A DNA stretch of 64,000 bases from CAVPGP01 sp963704025 (GTDB taxonomy: Bacteria > Actinomycetota > Thermoleophilia > Gaiellales > Gaiellaceae): the NCBI GenBank assembly GCA_963704025.1, contig CAVPGP010000001.1, positions 930,001 to 994,000 on the forward strand, given 5' to 3'. The notes under the pieces were generated by a model. That model was not told the origin of the DNA. It saw only the letters and a program-made list of their open reading frames with translations, and searched no databases. Both the position numbers and the translations under genes were made by a program. Positions 57,131-64,000 of this stretch are shown piece after piece (within the stretch, counting starts at the first letter, position 1; every line of letters starts with the position of its first letter).

Positions 57131-58827
57131 GAGAGCGCCTCCACGATCGGGCCGAGGGTGAGCGCCGGAAAGATCATCAGGCCGGCCGTCAGGATCACGA
57201 TCCCGACGAGCAGCACGCTGAACGTGGCGCCGTCCGTGCGGAAGGTGCCGGCGGAGGGAGGGGCGATCTTCTTGGCCGCCACCGCGCCGCCGAGCGCCAG
57301 AGCCGCGACGAGCGGCACGAATCTCCCCAGCCACAGGGCGATCGTCCCGACGAGCGCCGAGAACTCCGTCGCGCCGTAGCCGGCGAACGCGCTGCCGTTG
57401 TTGTTGCTCTGGGAGTCGTAGGCATACAGCGTCTCGGAGAAGCCGTGCGCGGCGGGGTTGTAGATCGACGCGAGGCCGCTCTTGGTGGAGATGGCGATGG
57501 CCGTCAGGATGAGCACCATCGTCGGCACGAAGAGCGCGCCGAGCGCCGCGAGCTTGATCTCGCGCGCCTCGATCTTCTTGCCGAGGTACTCGGGCGTTCT
57601 CCCGACCATCAGCCCGGCGACGAAGACCGCGATCAGGATGTAGAAGAACATCCCGTAGAGGCCGGAGCCGACGCCGCCCCAGACCACCTCGCCGGTGAAC
57701 ATGTTCACGATCGGGACGCCGCCGCCCGTCGCCGTGAGCGCGTCGTGGCCGCCGTTGACCGAGCCGTTCGAGGCGTTCGTCGTCACGACCGACCAGAGCG
57801 AGGTGTTGGCGATCCCGTCGCGGACCTCCTTGTCGGCCATGTTCCCGCCGCTCTGCCCGTCGCCCTGCGTGAGGTTCACGCCCGACGCGCGGAGCACCTG
57901 CGAGCCGTGCTGCTCGGCGGGCAGGGAGACCGCGAGTCCGATCACCGTCATCGCCAGCATCGCGCCGTAGACCGGGAACGCCTGCCGGCGGTTGCCGATC
58001 ATCTTCCCGAACATGAACACCTGCGCAGCGGGGATCAGCAGGATCGAGAGCACCTCGAGGAAATTCGAGAAGCCGTTCGGGTTTTCGAACGGGACGGCCG
58101 AGTTGGAGTTGTAGAAGCCGCCGCCGTTCGTCCCCAGCTGCTTGATCGCGATCTGCGACGCGGCCGGCCCGCGCGCGATCTGCTGCGTCGCGCCCTCGAG
58201 GGTCTTCGCCGTCGCGTGCCCGTCGAACGTCTGGACGACGCCCTGTGAGATCAGGATCACCGTCAGGATCGCGGTCAGCGGCAGCAGCACGTAGACGAGC
58301 GCCCGGTAGAGGTCGACCCAGAAGTTGCCCAGCTCGTGCCTCGTCCGTCGCGCGAAGCCGCGCACGACGGCGACGAGGACGGCGATTCCGAGGGCCGCCG
58401 AGATCCAGTTCTGGACGGCGAGGCCCGCCATCTGCGAGAGGTACGACATGGTGAACTCGCCGCCGTAGTACTGCCAGTTCGTGTTCGTGATGAAGCTGGC
58501 CGTGGTGTTCATGGCGATGTGCGACGACACGCCCTTCATGTCGTCCGGGTTGAGCGGCAGCGTTCCCTGCAGGCGCAGCAGCAGGTAGAGCAGCACCGAG
58601 AAGACGAACATGAAGACGAGCGCCGCCTTCGCGTAGCCCTTCCAGTCCTGCTCCTTCGCAGGATCAGTGCCCACGAGCCGGTAGAAGCCGCGCTCAGGCG
58701 CGGCCAGCAGGCGCGGCGCGCGGAAGCGCTCGGAGAACACGTACGCCATGTACATCCCGAGCGGGTAGCTCAGCGCCACGAGGACGACGATGTAGAAGAC
58801 GATCTGGAAGATGCCCTGGCCGGTCAC
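57127..58827 (-). CDS. kdpA: Potassium-transporting ATPase subunit A
   Basis: 566 residues from GTG 58827. Ten transmembrane helices of the superfamily-of-K-transporters fold. Selectivity-loop signatures are MNTTASFITNTNWQYYGGE, LGTNGGGFYNSNSAVPFENP, IANTSLWSVVTTNASNGSVN and YDSQSNNNGSAFAGYG. It is the K+-binding channel-like subunit. The GTG overlaps the kdpF stop (GTGA). An open frame continues upstream to 59025, but those codons encode no KdpA sequence. Confidence 0.97.
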   Translation of the reverse strand: MTGQGIFQIVFYIVVLVALSYPLGMYMAYVFSERFRAPRLLAAPERGFYRLVGTDPAKEQDWKGYAKAALVFMFVFSVLLYLLLRLQGTLPLNPDDMKGVSSHIAMNTTASFITNTNWQYYGGEFTMSYLSQMAGLAVQNWISAALGIAVLVAVVRGFARRTRHELGNFWVDLYRALVYVLLPLTAILTVILISQGVVQTFDGHATAKTLEGATQQIARGPAASQIAIKQLGTNGGGFYNSNSAVPFENPNGFSNFLEVLSILLIPAAQVFMFGKMIGNRRQAFPVYGAMLAMTVIGLAVSLPAEQHGSQVLRASGVNLTQGDGQSGGNMADKEVRDGIANTSLWSVVTTNASNGSVNGGHDALTATGGGVPIVNMFTGEVVWGGVGSGLYGMFFYILIAVFVAGLMVGRTPEYLGKKIEAREIKLAALGALFVPTMVLILTAIAISTKSGLASIYNPAAHGFSETLYAYDSQSNNNGSAFAGYGATEFSALVGTIALWLGRFVPLVAALALGGAVAAKKIAPPSAGTFRTDGATFSVLLVGIVILTAGLMIFPALTLGPIVEALS

Positions 58828-58913
58828 AGCCGCTCGCCCCGGAAGAGCGCGTAGACGAGGTAGGCAAAGACGGCGAGCGAGACCACGAGCCCGAAGAGGT
58901 CCGGCCCGGACAC
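58824..58913 (-). CDS. kdpF: Potassium-transporting ATPase subunit F
   Basis: 29 residues: one transmembrane helix, SGPDLFGLVVSLAVFAYLVY followed by ALFRGERL. Length, helix and the terminal basic residues match KdpF, a small lipid-like stabiliser of the complex. GTG 58913 overlaps the previous small gene's TAG by one base (TAGTG), and its TGA overlaps kdpA's GTG. Confidence 0.93.
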   Translation of the reverse strand: MSGPDLFGLVVSLAVFAYLVYALFRGERL

Positions 58914-58996
58914 TAGACGCGCTCCAGCACCCAGATGAGCAGGAACGCGAATGCGAAGCACGCGACCGCGATGACGATTCCGAGGAGCTCGACCAC
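58913..58996 (-). CDS. Novel 27-residue transmembrane peptide upstream of kdpF
   Basis: GTG 58996 to TAG 58913: (M)VELLGIVIAVACFAFAFLL then IWVLERV. It is one hydrophobic helix with an acidic N-terminus and basic end, similar in design to KdpF but not clearly homologous. Its TAG and the kdpF GTG share a base, a coupling seen at every other junction of this operon. GC-rich third codon positions fit coding. It is the first gene after the kdpE-kdpF gap. Possibly a second KdpF-like helix of the pump or a coupling leader. Confidence 0.65.
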   Translation of the reverse strand: MVELLGIVIAVACFAFAFLLIWVLERV

Positions 58997-59050
58997 GCGG
59001 CGGACGCTACGACGCGTTCGGTCAATGCGGTCTAGAAGTTCGGCCGCTTC

Positions 59051-59068
59051 CGCTTAAAGTCGCCTAAA
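59051..59068 (-). promoter_or_regulatory. Direct-repeat site for an OmpR-type regulator (probable KdpE box)
   Basis: On the minus strand TTTAGGCGACTTTAAGCG contains TTTAGGCG and TTTAAGCG, start to start 10 bp apart, one helical turn. OmpR/KdpE regulators bind such direct repeats. The site lies at the kdpE stop codon, 55-72 bp upstream of the small gene that begins the structural genes, an ideal place for an activator of a kdpFACB promoter. Confidence 0.55.
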
Positions 59069-59759
59069 CGCTGTTCTCGGCCGGATCGACGAGGCGGTAC
59101 CCGGAGCCGGGCTCGGTCAGTAGGTAGCGCGGGCTCGACGGATCAGGTTCGATCTTCCGCCGCAGGTGCGAGATGTAGACGTGCAGGTAGTGCGCCTCCG
59201 CTCCGTACGCTGGGCCCCAGACCTCGCGGAGGAGGGCCGGGTGCGTAAGCAGCTTGCCGCGGTTCTGCGCCAGGACGCGCAGGAGGTCGAACTCGTGCGG
59301 GCTGAGCTTGACGCGTGCGCCGTTGACGGTCACGAGCCGCCCCGGGACGTCGATCGTGAGCTCGCCGATCTCGATCGTCTCCGTCGGCGCCGTCGTCGAG
59401 CGGCGGAGGACGGCTCGCAGGCGCGCGAGCAGCTCCTCGACGCCGAACGGCTTCGTCACGTAGTCGTCCGCACCGGCGTCGAGCGCGGCGATCTTCTGCG
59501 CCTCCTCGCCGACGGCCGAGAGCACGATGACGGGCACGTCGGTCCACTTGCGCAGCTCGCGCGAGACCTCGGTGCCCGTCCCGTCGGGGAGAACGAGGTC
59601 GAGGATGATCGCATCGGGCGGCCGTGCGGCCGCGGCCGCGAGCGCCGCCTCGGCGGTGTCCGCCGTGTCGACGTCGTAGCCCGCGCCGCGCAGCGTCGTC
59701 CGCAGCGCGCGCAGGATCTGCGGCTCGTCGTCGACGACCAGGACGCGCTGGCCGCTCAC
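59064..59759 (-). CDS. kdpE: KdpE response regulator
   Basis: 231 residues. OmpR family: receiver (VLVVDDEPQILRALRTTLRG, phospho-Asp in AIILDLVLPDGTG, Lys in DDYVTKPFGVEELLARL) and winged helix (KLSPHEFDLLRVLAQNRGKL, LHVYISHLRRKIEPD, LTEPGSGYRLVDP). The YISHLRRKIE and TEPGxGYR features and the kdp context identify KdpE. It overlaps the histidine kinase by 4 bp (59756-59759). Confidence 0.93.
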   Translation of the reverse strand: MSGQRVLVVDDEPQILRALRTTLRGAGYDVDTADTAEAALAAAAARPPDAIILDLVLPDGTGTEVSRELRKWTDVPVIVLSAVGEEAQKIAALDAGADDYVTKPFGVEELLARLRAVLRRSTTAPTETIEIGELTIDVPGRLVTVNGARVKLSPHEFDLLRVLAQNRGKLLTHPALLREVWGPAYGAEAHYLHVYISHLRRKIEPDPSSPRYLLTEPGSGYRLVDPAENSV

Positions 59760-61129
59760 GCCTGCAGTTCCGCCGGGACCTCGACGACCGGCAGGGCGAG
59801 GGCGAAGGACGCGCCCTGCCCCGGCCGCGACTCGGCCCAGACGCGGCCGCCGTTGGCCTCCGCGAAGCCGCGGGCGATCGCGAGTCCCAGCCCGGCGCCT
59901 CCCGAGTGGTCCGAGCCGGCCCGGTAGAACGGCTCGAAGACGCGGTCGAGGTCGGGCTCCGCGAGCCCGGGCCCCTGGTCGGTGACCCGCACGATCGCCT
60001 CGCGTCGCGTCGCCGTGATCCTCACGTGCACCGCGGCGCCCGGCGGTGAGAACTTGATGGCGTTCTCGAGCAGGTTTGCCAGCACGCGCTGGATCTGGCC
60101 TGCGTCCACGTCGACGAGGGGCGACTCCCCGGCTAACACCACGGAGTCCTTGGCGCCGACGGACTCGATTGCATCGCGGACGATGTCGTCGAGCGCCCAG
60201 ACCTCGGGTGCCGGCGGAGCGCTGTCGGCCTCGAGCCGGGAGAGGTCGAGCAGGTCGCCGACGAGCCGGTCGAGCCGCTGCGACTCGAGCTCGATCGTCT
60301 CGAGGAGCTCGCTCCGGTCCTGGGCGCTCAGCTTCAGGGTCGGGTTCCTGAGCGCGCCGATCGCGGTGCGGACGCCCGTCAGAGGAGAGCGCAGGTCGTG
60401 GGAGACGGCGCGCAGGAGCGCCGTCTTGACGAGATCGCTGCGGCGCAGCGTCTCAGCCTCAAGCGCCTCGCGCTCGAGCCGCTCCCGGTCGATCGCGACG
60501 GCGAGCAGCGCCGCCAGCGCAGGCAGAAAGCGCTGCCGGACGCCGACGTCAGGATCGGCCCCGCCTGGCACGGAGATCGTGCCGATCGCACGGTCGGCCA
60601 CCTCGAGCCGGAACGGCGAGCGGTCCGGCGCCGGACGGTGCATGCCGAGCTCGATCGATGCCTCGGGGACGTCGAGCACCCCGGCTGCGCGGGTGGCGAT
60701 CACGTCCAGCTCCTCTTCGAGCCCGCGCCCGCGCAGCAGCTCCCTGGCGAGCTCCGCAAGCAGCGCCGACTCGCGTTCGCGCTGCTCGGCCGCCGCCGCT
60801 CGGCGCCGCGACCGCGCGGCGAGCTCGCTGACGACGACGGCCGTCCCGAGGTAGACGGCGAGCGCGAACCAGTTCTCGCTGTCGGCAAGCGTGAACGTGT
60901 GCGTCGGCGGCAGGAAGAACCAGTTGAACGCGAGCATGCTCGCGACCGACACGGGCAGCGCGTACCAGAGGCCCCAGGCGATCGCCACCGGCAGCACCGC
61001 GAAGACGTAGAGCACGCCGAGGCTGAGCACCGGCACCCAATCCTTGACGAGCCAGATCGCCGCCGTCACCACGGCTACGGCGGCCGCGCTCGCGGCGGCG
61101 GGAAGAGCCAGCGGGGCGACTCGTGTCAT
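59756..61129 (-). CDS. kdpD: KdpD C-terminal half as a separate histidine kinase (DUF4118-GAF-HisKA-HATPase)
   Basis: 457 residues. It starts directly with the four-helix DUF4118 membrane domain (AFNWFFLPPTHTFTLADSEN), followed by a GAF-like region (about 130-225), HisKA with phospho-His in LLRAVSHDLRSPLTGVRTAI, and HATPase_c (NLLENAIKFSPPGAAVHVRI; HSGGAGLGLAIARGFAEANG). This equals the C-terminal half of KdpD. The KdpD/Usp sensor half is encoded separately at 52386-53474. ATG 61129 gives a short N-terminus, so no sensor domain is hidden upstream. It phosphorylates KdpE. Confidence 0.93.
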   Translation of the reverse strand: MTRVAPLALPAAASAAAVAVVTAAIWLVKDWVPVLSLGVLYVFAVLPVAIAWGLWYALPVSVASMLAFNWFFLPPTHTFTLADSENWFALAVYLGTAVVVSELAARSRRRAAAAEQRERESALLAELARELLRGRGLEEELDVIATRAAGVLDVPEASIELGMHRPAPDRSPFRLEVADRAIGTISVPGGADPDVGVRQRFLPALAALLAVAIDRERLEREALEAETLRRSDLVKTALLRAVSHDLRSPLTGVRTAIGALRNPTLKLSAQDRSELLETIELESQRLDRLVGDLLDLSRLEADSAPPAPEVWALDDIVRDAIESVGAKDSVVLAGESPLVDVDAGQIQRVLANLLENAIKFSPPGAAVHVRITATRREAIVRVTDQGPGLAEPDLDRVFEPFYRAGSDHSGGAGLGLAIARGFAEANGGRVWAESRPGQGASFALALPVVEVPAELQA

Positions 61130-61291
61130 AGGCGAACGGTAACCCTCCGGGAGGACTGTCGTCGTTCATCCGGACGACACGAAGACCGCTCTCGCGGCCG
61201 AGGGCGAATCGCCAGCGCGGCCGACGCCACGGCGAGCCGCCGAACCTACTGTCCCTCCTAGTCAACCGCCAAGTCCACCAGGAGGGACTCA

Positions 61292-61861
61292 GTGATTGTT
61301 GCAGGAACGCAGATCGAGAACCCGGTCACGGGCGAGACCCTTGTCTTTCACGAGACCTCGCACGAGACGAACGGCGAGCGCGTCGTCTTCGAGACGATCG
61401 TGCAGCCGAACGGGTCCGTCGCGGCCGCCCACGTGCACCCCTACCAGGAGGAGCGGTTCAGCGTCCTCGAGGGTCAGCTCGGCGTCAAGGCGGGCCGCTC
61501 GAAGTCGGTCTACGTGCCCGGCGAGCTGGTGACGATCCCGGCGGGCACCCCGCACAAGTTCTGGAACGCCGGCGACGAGGAGCTTCGCTTCCTCGCGGAG
61601 GTACGGCCTGCGCTCGCGTTCGAGAGCCTGATCGAGACGATGTTCGGCCTCGCCGTCGACGGCAGGACGAACAAGAAGGGCATGCCGAGCCCGCTGCGGC
61701 TCGCAGTGATCGCAAGGGCCCATTTCGACGTCGTTCGGCTGCCGGTGATCCCGGTCTGGCTGCAGCGCGCAGCGCTTGCGATGGGCGCGCCCCTCGGCCG
61801 CGCCGCCGGCTTCTCGCCGACCTACGAAGCGGCAGCCCCGCTCCAGCCGGCGTACGTCTAG
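61292..61861 (+). CDS. Cupin-domain protein
   Basis: 189 residues from GTG 61292, with a GGAGGGA upstream. One cupin domain: motif 1 HVHPYQEERFSVLEGQLGVK (HxH, E) and motif 2 GTPHKFWNAGDEELRFLAEV. A C-terminal helical segment (SLIETMFGLAVDGRTNKKGM; LPVIPVWLQRAALAMGAPL) is hydrophobic. Resembles small cupins found near oxidoreductases; no function can be assigned. Divergent from the kdp operon by 162 bp, the interval presumably holding both promoters. Confidence 0.82.
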   Translation: MIVAGTQIENPVTGETLVFHETSHETNGERVVFETIVQPNGSVAAAHVHPYQEERFSVLEGQLGVKAGRSKSVYVPGELVTIPAGTPHKFWNAGDEELRFLAEVRPALAFESLIETMFGLAVDGRTNKKGMPSPLRLAVIARAHFDVVRLPVIPVWLQRAALAMGAPLGRAAGFSPTYEAAAPLQPAYV

Positions 61862-61925
61862 CCTCCGATCTCCGTGGCGGCGGCGGATTCCAGCGCCGCT
61901 GCCACGCGGGTCGCCGGGCGCCTCC

Positions 61926-62036
61926 GTACCTGGTCGCCGACCAGGTACGAGAACAGAGCACGTCGTGGCTATGTCCGCTCTGAGCAGGAATTTCATGTTT
62001 GAAACAGTGAATCACTACCTGGTACACGACCAGGTA
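61926..62036. repeat. Pair of TACCTGGT hairpins around a low-GC spacer
   Basis: GTACCTGGTC-GCC-GACCAGGTAC (61926-61948, perfect 10-bp stem) and TACCTGGT-ACACG-ACCAGGTA (62016-62036, perfect 8-bp stem) flank 67 bases of clearly lower GC content than the window. The arrangement and core TACCTGG echo the GTGCCTGGCAC pair at 49044-49147. The 245-bp gap from 61862 to 62106 otherwise holds no gene I can support. The first hairpin could also terminate the cupin transcript. Confidence 0.6.
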
Positions 62037-62106
62037 CCAAGGGCACGCGCGGAGGGCAGGTACCGGCGGCACACCAGGCGGAGCCGCCGATAGCATCGCC
62101 GCTGCC

Positions 62107-62772
62107 ATGGAGTCCTCAGGCGGAACCGCCCGGTGGGCGACCTTCGACTGCTACGGCACGCTGATCGACTGGGACGGCGGCATCCGGGCGGAGCTCGCGC
62201 GCGTTTTCGGCGGCGGCCGCGCCGACGAGCTCCTCGCGCGCTACCACGAGGTCGAGCCGCAGGTCCAGGCGCAGGACCCGGCGCGCACGTACCGCGCGGT
62301 GATGGCCGAGACGCTGCGGAGGCTCGAGGCGCCGTCGGAGGAGGAGGACGCGCTCGGCCGCGCGCTTCCGGGCTGGCGGGCCTTTCCCGAGGTGCCCGGC
62401 GCGCTCGCCGAGGCACGCGCCCGCGGGTGGCGGCTGGCGATCCTCTCCAACACCGACCGCGACTTCATCGAAGCGTCGATCCGGACGATCGGCGTCTCGT
62501 TCGACGAGGTCGTCGTCGCATCCGAGATCCAGTCGTACAAGCCGCAGCGCCGTCACTGGGAGGAGTTCTCCCGGCGGACCGGCGCAGACCCCTCGCGCCA
62601 CGTCCACGTCGCCGCGAGCCTCTTCCACGACATCGCGCCATCGAGCGCGCTGGGCCTGGCCAACATCTGGATCAACCGGCTCGACGAGCCTGCCGCGGGC
62701 GAGGCGCCCCGGCGCGAACTGACGGATCTCTCCGGCCTGCCGGAGGCGCTCGATGAGCTCGTCCCCGCTTGA
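62107..62772 (+). CDS. HAD-superfamily hydrolase (haloacid-dehalogenase type II-like)
   Basis: 221 residues. Motif I with nucleophile Asp in FDCYGTLIDWDGGI, motif II in LAILSNTDRDFIEASI, motif III Lys in EIQSYKPQRRHWEE, motif IV region VAASLFHDIAPSSALGLANI. The cap is helical (about 18-95). Family members hydrolyse haloacids or phosphate esters; the substrate is unknown. ATG 62107. Its last 20 bp overlap the next gene. Confidence 0.9.
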   Translation: MESSGGTARWATFDCYGTLIDWDGGIRAELARVFGGGRADELLARYHEVEPQVQAQDPARTYRAVMAETLRRLEAPSEEEDALGRALPGWRAFPEVPGALAEARARGWRLAILSNTDRDFIEASIRTIGVSFDEVVVASEIQSYKPQRRHWEEFSRRTGADPSRHVHVAASLFHDIAPSSALGLANIWINRLDEPAAGEAPRRELTDLSGLPEALDELVPA

Positions 62773-63661
62773 GTTGACGCATCCGGCCGAGGCCGAGGCG
62801 CCGGAGATCCTCGAGGCGCTCGTCGCCTTCGACCTGCACTTCCTCGGCGAGGCGGACTGGACGCTGGAGGAGCTTCTGCAGGACTGGAGGGACGCCGACG
62901 GGGGACAGGACGTCTGGATCGCGCGTGACGGCGGGCGGGTCGTCGGCTACCTCGAGCTGAGCGATCGCGACGGCGACTGGGGCTTCGACGGCTATGTGCG
63001 ACCTGACGCGTTCGGCCGCGGCGTCGGAACCGCGCTCGTCGAGCTCGGCGAGCAGGAGACGCGCCGTCGCGGCGGTGCGCGCGTCCGCACCGGCGTCCTC
63101 GGCCAGGACGAGGCGGCGCACCGGTTGCTGGCGGGTCGCGGCTACGAGGCCGTCCGGCGCTTCTACCGGATGAAGATCGACCTCGAGGACGCGCCGGAGC
63201 CCGTCGCCTGGCCGGAAGGGCTGGAGCTCCTGCCGTTCGACCTCGAGGGCGACACGGAGGCGGTGCATGCGGCGGTGACCGAAGCCTTCGCGGACCACTG
63301 GAGCCCCAACCCGCGACCGCATGACGCGTGGCTCGAGCAGCAGCGCAAGCGCGGGCGCACCGACTCGTGGAACTGGATCGTGGTTCGCGACGGCTCGGAG
63401 GTCGCAGCGGTGACGGTGCTCGACGGCGAGCGGTTCAACGGCGGCTGGATTGCGGCCGTGGCGACGCGCAGGCCGTGGCGGAGGCGCGGGCTCGGCGAGG
63501 CGATGCTGCACGAGGCGTTTCGCCGCTTCTGGGAGATCGGCCGCCGCGAGGTCGCGCTCGGGGTCGACGCGCAGAACGAGACGGGCGCGACGCGGCTCTA
63601 CGAGCGCGTCGGCATGCGTGTCGCTTCGAGCGCCACGTTCTTCGAGAAGGAGCTCGGGTGA
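62753..63661 (+). CDS. Tandem-domain GNAT acetyltransferase
   Basis: 302 residues with two GNAT domains. The first has VRPDAFGRGVGTALVELGEQ (acetyl-CoA loop) and VLGQDEAAHRLLAGRGYEAV; the second has VATRRPWRRRGLGEAMLHEA and VDAQNETGATRLYERVGMRV. Tandem GNATs of this sort include mycothiol synthase, but the motifs shown do not establish that identity. ATG 62753 overlaps the HAD gene, and the stop overlaps the following gene (GTGA). Confidence 0.85.
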   Translation: MSSSPLELTHPAEAEAPEILEALVAFDLHFLGEADWTLEELLQDWRDADGGQDVWIARDGGRVVGYLELSDRDGDWGFDGYVRPDAFGRGVGTALVELGEQETRRRGGARVRTGVLGQDEAAHRLLAGRGYEAVRRFYRMKIDLEDAPEPVAWPEGLELLPFDLEGDTEAVHAAVTEAFADHWSPNPRPHDAWLEQQRKRGRTDSWNWIVVRDGSEVAAVTVLDGERFNGGWIAAVATRRPWRRRGLGEAMLHEAFRRFWEIGRREVALGVDAQNETGATRLYERVGMRVASSATFFEKELG

Positions 63662-64000
63662 TCCTGCGGCCGCCGACGATGGAGGACGTTCCGGCGATCT
63701 CGGCGCTGCTCAACCGCGTCGCCGACGCCGACGGGGCAGGCTGGGTCGACGACGAGGCGATTGCGAACTGGTTCACGAACCCCGCGTTCTCGCGCGAGGA
63801 GGACGCGGTTCTCGCCGAGCGCGACGGCGAGGGACGCGCCTACGCGGATCTGTACCGGCAGGACGCGACGCGCGTCTGGGCCGACCTCCGGGTCCCGCCG
63901 GAGGAGCGCGGCGGCGAGCTCCAGCGGGCCTTGATCGAGTGGGCCGAGAGCCGCGTCGCTCGAGGCACCCGCCTGCGCTTCTTCGTCCCGTCGACGGCCG
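63658..64000 (+). CDS. GNAT-family acetyltransferase, N-terminal part (cut by window edge)
   Basis: Starts at GTG 63658 overlapping the previous stop. The first 114 residues read ILRPPTMEDVPAISALLNRV, then DDEAIANWFTNPAF, and RVPPEERGGELQRALIEWAE at the place where the acetyl-CoA loop of a GNAT domain lies. The frame is open to the right edge, so the length and second half are unknown. It resembles the preceding gene and may be a paralogue. Confidence 0.7.
   Translation, partial: MILRPPTMEDVPAISALLNRVADADGAGWVDDEAIANWFTNPAFSREEDAVLAERDGEGRAYADLYRQDATRVWADLRVPPEERGGELQRALIEWAESRVARGTRLRFFVPSTA

Noticed and set aside
57127..59025. KdpA with a 66-residue Ser/Arg-rich N-terminal extension
   Set aside because: The extension is the wrong-frame reading of kdpF and the small upstream gene; KdpA homology starts at GTG 58827.
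61990..62005. parS-like TTTCATGTTTGAAACA
   Set aside because: The half-sites are separated by four bases instead of two and the CACGTG core is absent.
61776..62093. Open frame through the 61926-62036 hairpin pair ending in a basic tail
   Set aside because: Its first part is out of frame within the cupin gene and the rest is formed by hairpin sequence; no domain or ribosome site.
1..64000. CRISPR array, prophage, integrase, restriction system or toxin-antitoxin pair
   Set aside because: No regularly spaced direct repeats, phage genes, recombinases or matching small gene pairs were seen on either strand.

Overview
The window is about 70% GC and carries a bacterial chromosomal origin region. 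I read it as an actinobacterium, probably a deep-branching one such as Thermoleophilia. That placement is inference, based on TreT-type trehalose synthase, polyprenol-dependent mannosyltransferases, heavy GTG start use, pervasive 4-bp gene overlaps and a GyrB with a long TOPRIM insertion. There is no prophage, complete insertion sequence or CRISPR array.

The centre (23.9-38.0 kb) is the classical origin cluster. On the minus strand, reading away from the origin, lie rpmH-rnpA-yidD-yidC-jag-rsmG-parA-parB. On the plus strand lie dnaA-dnaN-recF-dciA-gyrB-gyrA. The 317-bp rpmH-dnaA gap holds palindromic DnaA-box pairs and is the likely oriC.

Left of it (0-23.8 kb) is a minus-strand series: response regulator, histidine kinase, HtrA protease, anti-sigma kinase, treT, otsA. 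Then come a degenerate M28-like membrane protein, moeA, and a Ser/Thr kinase coupled to two glycosyltransferases and a DUF2079 protein. Next are a mannosyltransferase, a 169-bp palindromic MITE-like element, a class A PBP with MscS, and a plus-strand run: PIG-V-like transferase, CPBP protease, L,D-transpeptidase, PrcB-like protein, chorismate mutase. A bifunctional-nuclease-family gene and tRNA-Ile(GAT) follow.

Right of it (38-64 kb) are a MerR-like regulator, galT-slipin-nfeD, a secreted PGRP-type amidase, a short birA, and an ECF sigma gene coupled to fabZ-fabH-fabD-fabG-fabF (no acpP inside). A YgjP-like metalloprotease and a NarL-type two-component pair come next. The most unusual region is a ten-gene minus-strand potassium operon (61.1-51.9 kb): DUF4118 histidine kinase, kdpE, a new 27-residue membrane peptide, kdpF, kdpA, kdpC, kdpB, a CorA-family gene, a stand-alone KdpD N-terminal sensor and a membrane-anchored Usp protein. 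The KdpD sensor and kinase halves are separate genes at opposite ends, and the subunit order is F-A-C-B. The window ends with a cupin, a HAD hydrolase and two GNAT genes.

Two cross-cutting features matter to a user of this annotation. First, six single-base frameshifts (otsA, htrA, rsmG, parA twice, yidC) all lie left of 27 kb; they look more like sequencing errors than decay. Second, several genes (GT4, recF, galT, a NarL-type regulator, the kdpD N-terminal gene) appear to start at CTG, three of them with a Shine-Dalgarno sequence 7-8 nt upstream.
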